From: Parcubacteria group bacterium
GTDB lineage: Bacteria > Patescibacteriota > Minisyncoccia > SW-4-49-11
NCBI GenBank assembly: GCA_003565105.1
Contig: PXDG01000117.1
Span: 1-7,098, forward strand
DNA: 7,098 nt
Direction of reading: 5' to 3'
Part shown: positions 6,934 through 7,098 of the stretch, one piece after another
Layout of the letters: every line of letters begins with the position of its first letter
How positions within the stretch are numbered: position 1 is the stretch's first letter
Notes under the pieces: generated by a model
The model's database searches: none
What the model saw: only the letters and a program-made list of their open reading frames with translations
What the model was told of the DNA's origin: nothing
Position numbers and translations under genes: made by a program

Positions 6934-7098
6934 TTATTTACCTATATGAGGACTTATATCTTCTTCGCTATTTGAATTATAATATATATTTTTCAATTTG
7001 TCACCACACATTTCTCTCAGTCGGTTTTCCACAACTACTCCAAACGTCATAGAGGATAATGGACAGCCAGCACAGGCACCTAAGAGTTGCAAATGTAA
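6934..7098 (-). CDS. NifU-like Fe-S scaffold protein, C-terminal end (partial, 5' end outside window)
   Basis: The last 54 codons of a gene entering from the right edge, ending in TAA. The visible protein begins LHLQLLGACAGCPLSSMTFG, which fits the NifU C-terminal domain: a hydrophobic strand, then the C-x-x-C pair (visible residues 9 and 12) followed by Pro, and a short helix with T18. In this family the two cysteines hold a transient Fe-S cluster, usually between two subunits, for transfer to apo-proteins in the cytoplasm. After the domain core comes a tail of about 20 residues rich in Asn, Ser and Glu that does not look conserved. The ferredoxin gene starts 8 bp downstream, which fits a scaffold/client pairing. 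Its start, total length and any N-terminal scaffold domain cannot be seen, so a stand-alone NifU-domain (Nfu) protein and a full NifU cannot be distinguished. The final base of the window falls on a codon boundary in this frame. Confidence 0.85.
   Translation of the reverse strand, partial: LHLQLLGACAGCPLSSMTFGVVVENRLREMCGDKLKNIYYNSNSEEDISPHIGK
6976..7004 (-). promoter_or_regulatory. Predicted sigma-70-type promoter for the ferredoxin gene
   Basis: On the minus strand a -35 hexamer GTGACA (7004-6999, 5 of 6 to consensus) is followed by a 17-bp spacer and a perfect -10 box TATAAT (6981-6976). Transcription would start near 6969, giving a leader of about 44 nt before the ferredoxin ATG. The promoter lies entirely inside the coding end of the NifU-like gene, so the ferredoxin could be expressed both from here and by read-through. 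The region is AT-rich, so the -10 alone would be weak evidence; the correctly spaced -35 makes the call stronger. Confidence 0.6.

Noticed and set aside
1..7098. CRISPR arrays, insertion sequences, tRNA genes, attachment sites or a replication origin.
   Set aside because: Coding density is nearly complete; the only gaps are 85, 39, 21, 8 and 3 bp, and I saw no spaced repeats, terminal inverted repeats, cloverleaf or DnaA-box cluster.

Overview
The window carries seven genes, all on the minus strand and tightly packed, so transcription runs from the right end to the left end. The DNA is visibly AT-rich (composition judged by eye, not counted). TGA acts as a stop: it ends the first kinase gene, and none of the reading frames contains an internal TGA. 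The code therefore looks like the standard bacterial one, which argues against the TGA=Gly Gracilibacteria/Absconditabacteria. Several features together suggest a Candidate Phyla Radiation (Patescibacteria) bacterium: the 371-residue primary sigma factor, a single-cluster ferredoxin with the motif CIGAASC, an RNHCP zinc protein, two kinases with the H-Q-L-R-(T/A)-P phosphoacceptor box, and a primase with a degenerate zinc domain. This assignment rests on remembered family resemblance, not on a search, and I do not name a lineage within the CPR.

Layout in transcription order: (1) the 3' end of a NifU-type Fe-S scaffold gene (7098-6934). (2) A small acidic ferredoxin (6925-6653), with a near-consensus sigma-70 promoter lying inside the end of the NifU gene. 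(3) An 85-bp gap (6652-6568) holding a weak hairpin plus T-run. (4) dnaG, the primase (6567-4780). (5) rpoD, the housekeeping sigma factor (4758-3643). (6) An RNHCP-family zinc protein (3639-3316), 3 bp after rpoD. (7) A 39-bp AT-rich gap with a perfect TATAAT box. (8) Two polytopic membrane histidine kinases (3276-1624 and 1627-8) joined by a 4-bp ATGA overlap. The seven bases left of the last stop hold nothing identifiable.

Functionally there are three blocks: Fe-S assembly and electron transfer (NifU, ferredoxin); a reduced macromolecular-synthesis cluster (dnaG, rpoD, RNHCP) joining replication priming to transcription initiation; and a two-kinase sensory module with its own promoter and no response regulator in view. 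The two clearest promoters match the -10/-35 elements that the encoded sigma factor should recognise.

The most notable points are: loss of all four zinc ligands in the DnaG N-terminal domain while its surrounding fold sequence is kept; no recognisable Shine-Dalgarno sequence at any of the six gene starts; a predicted leader of only about 11 nt for the kinase mRNA; and a divergence between the two kinases at the H-box residue tied to phosphatase activity (Ala in the first, Thr in the second). I see no CRISPR array, mobile element, tRNA, rRNA or riboswitch, and no clear case for a wholly new multi-gene system.
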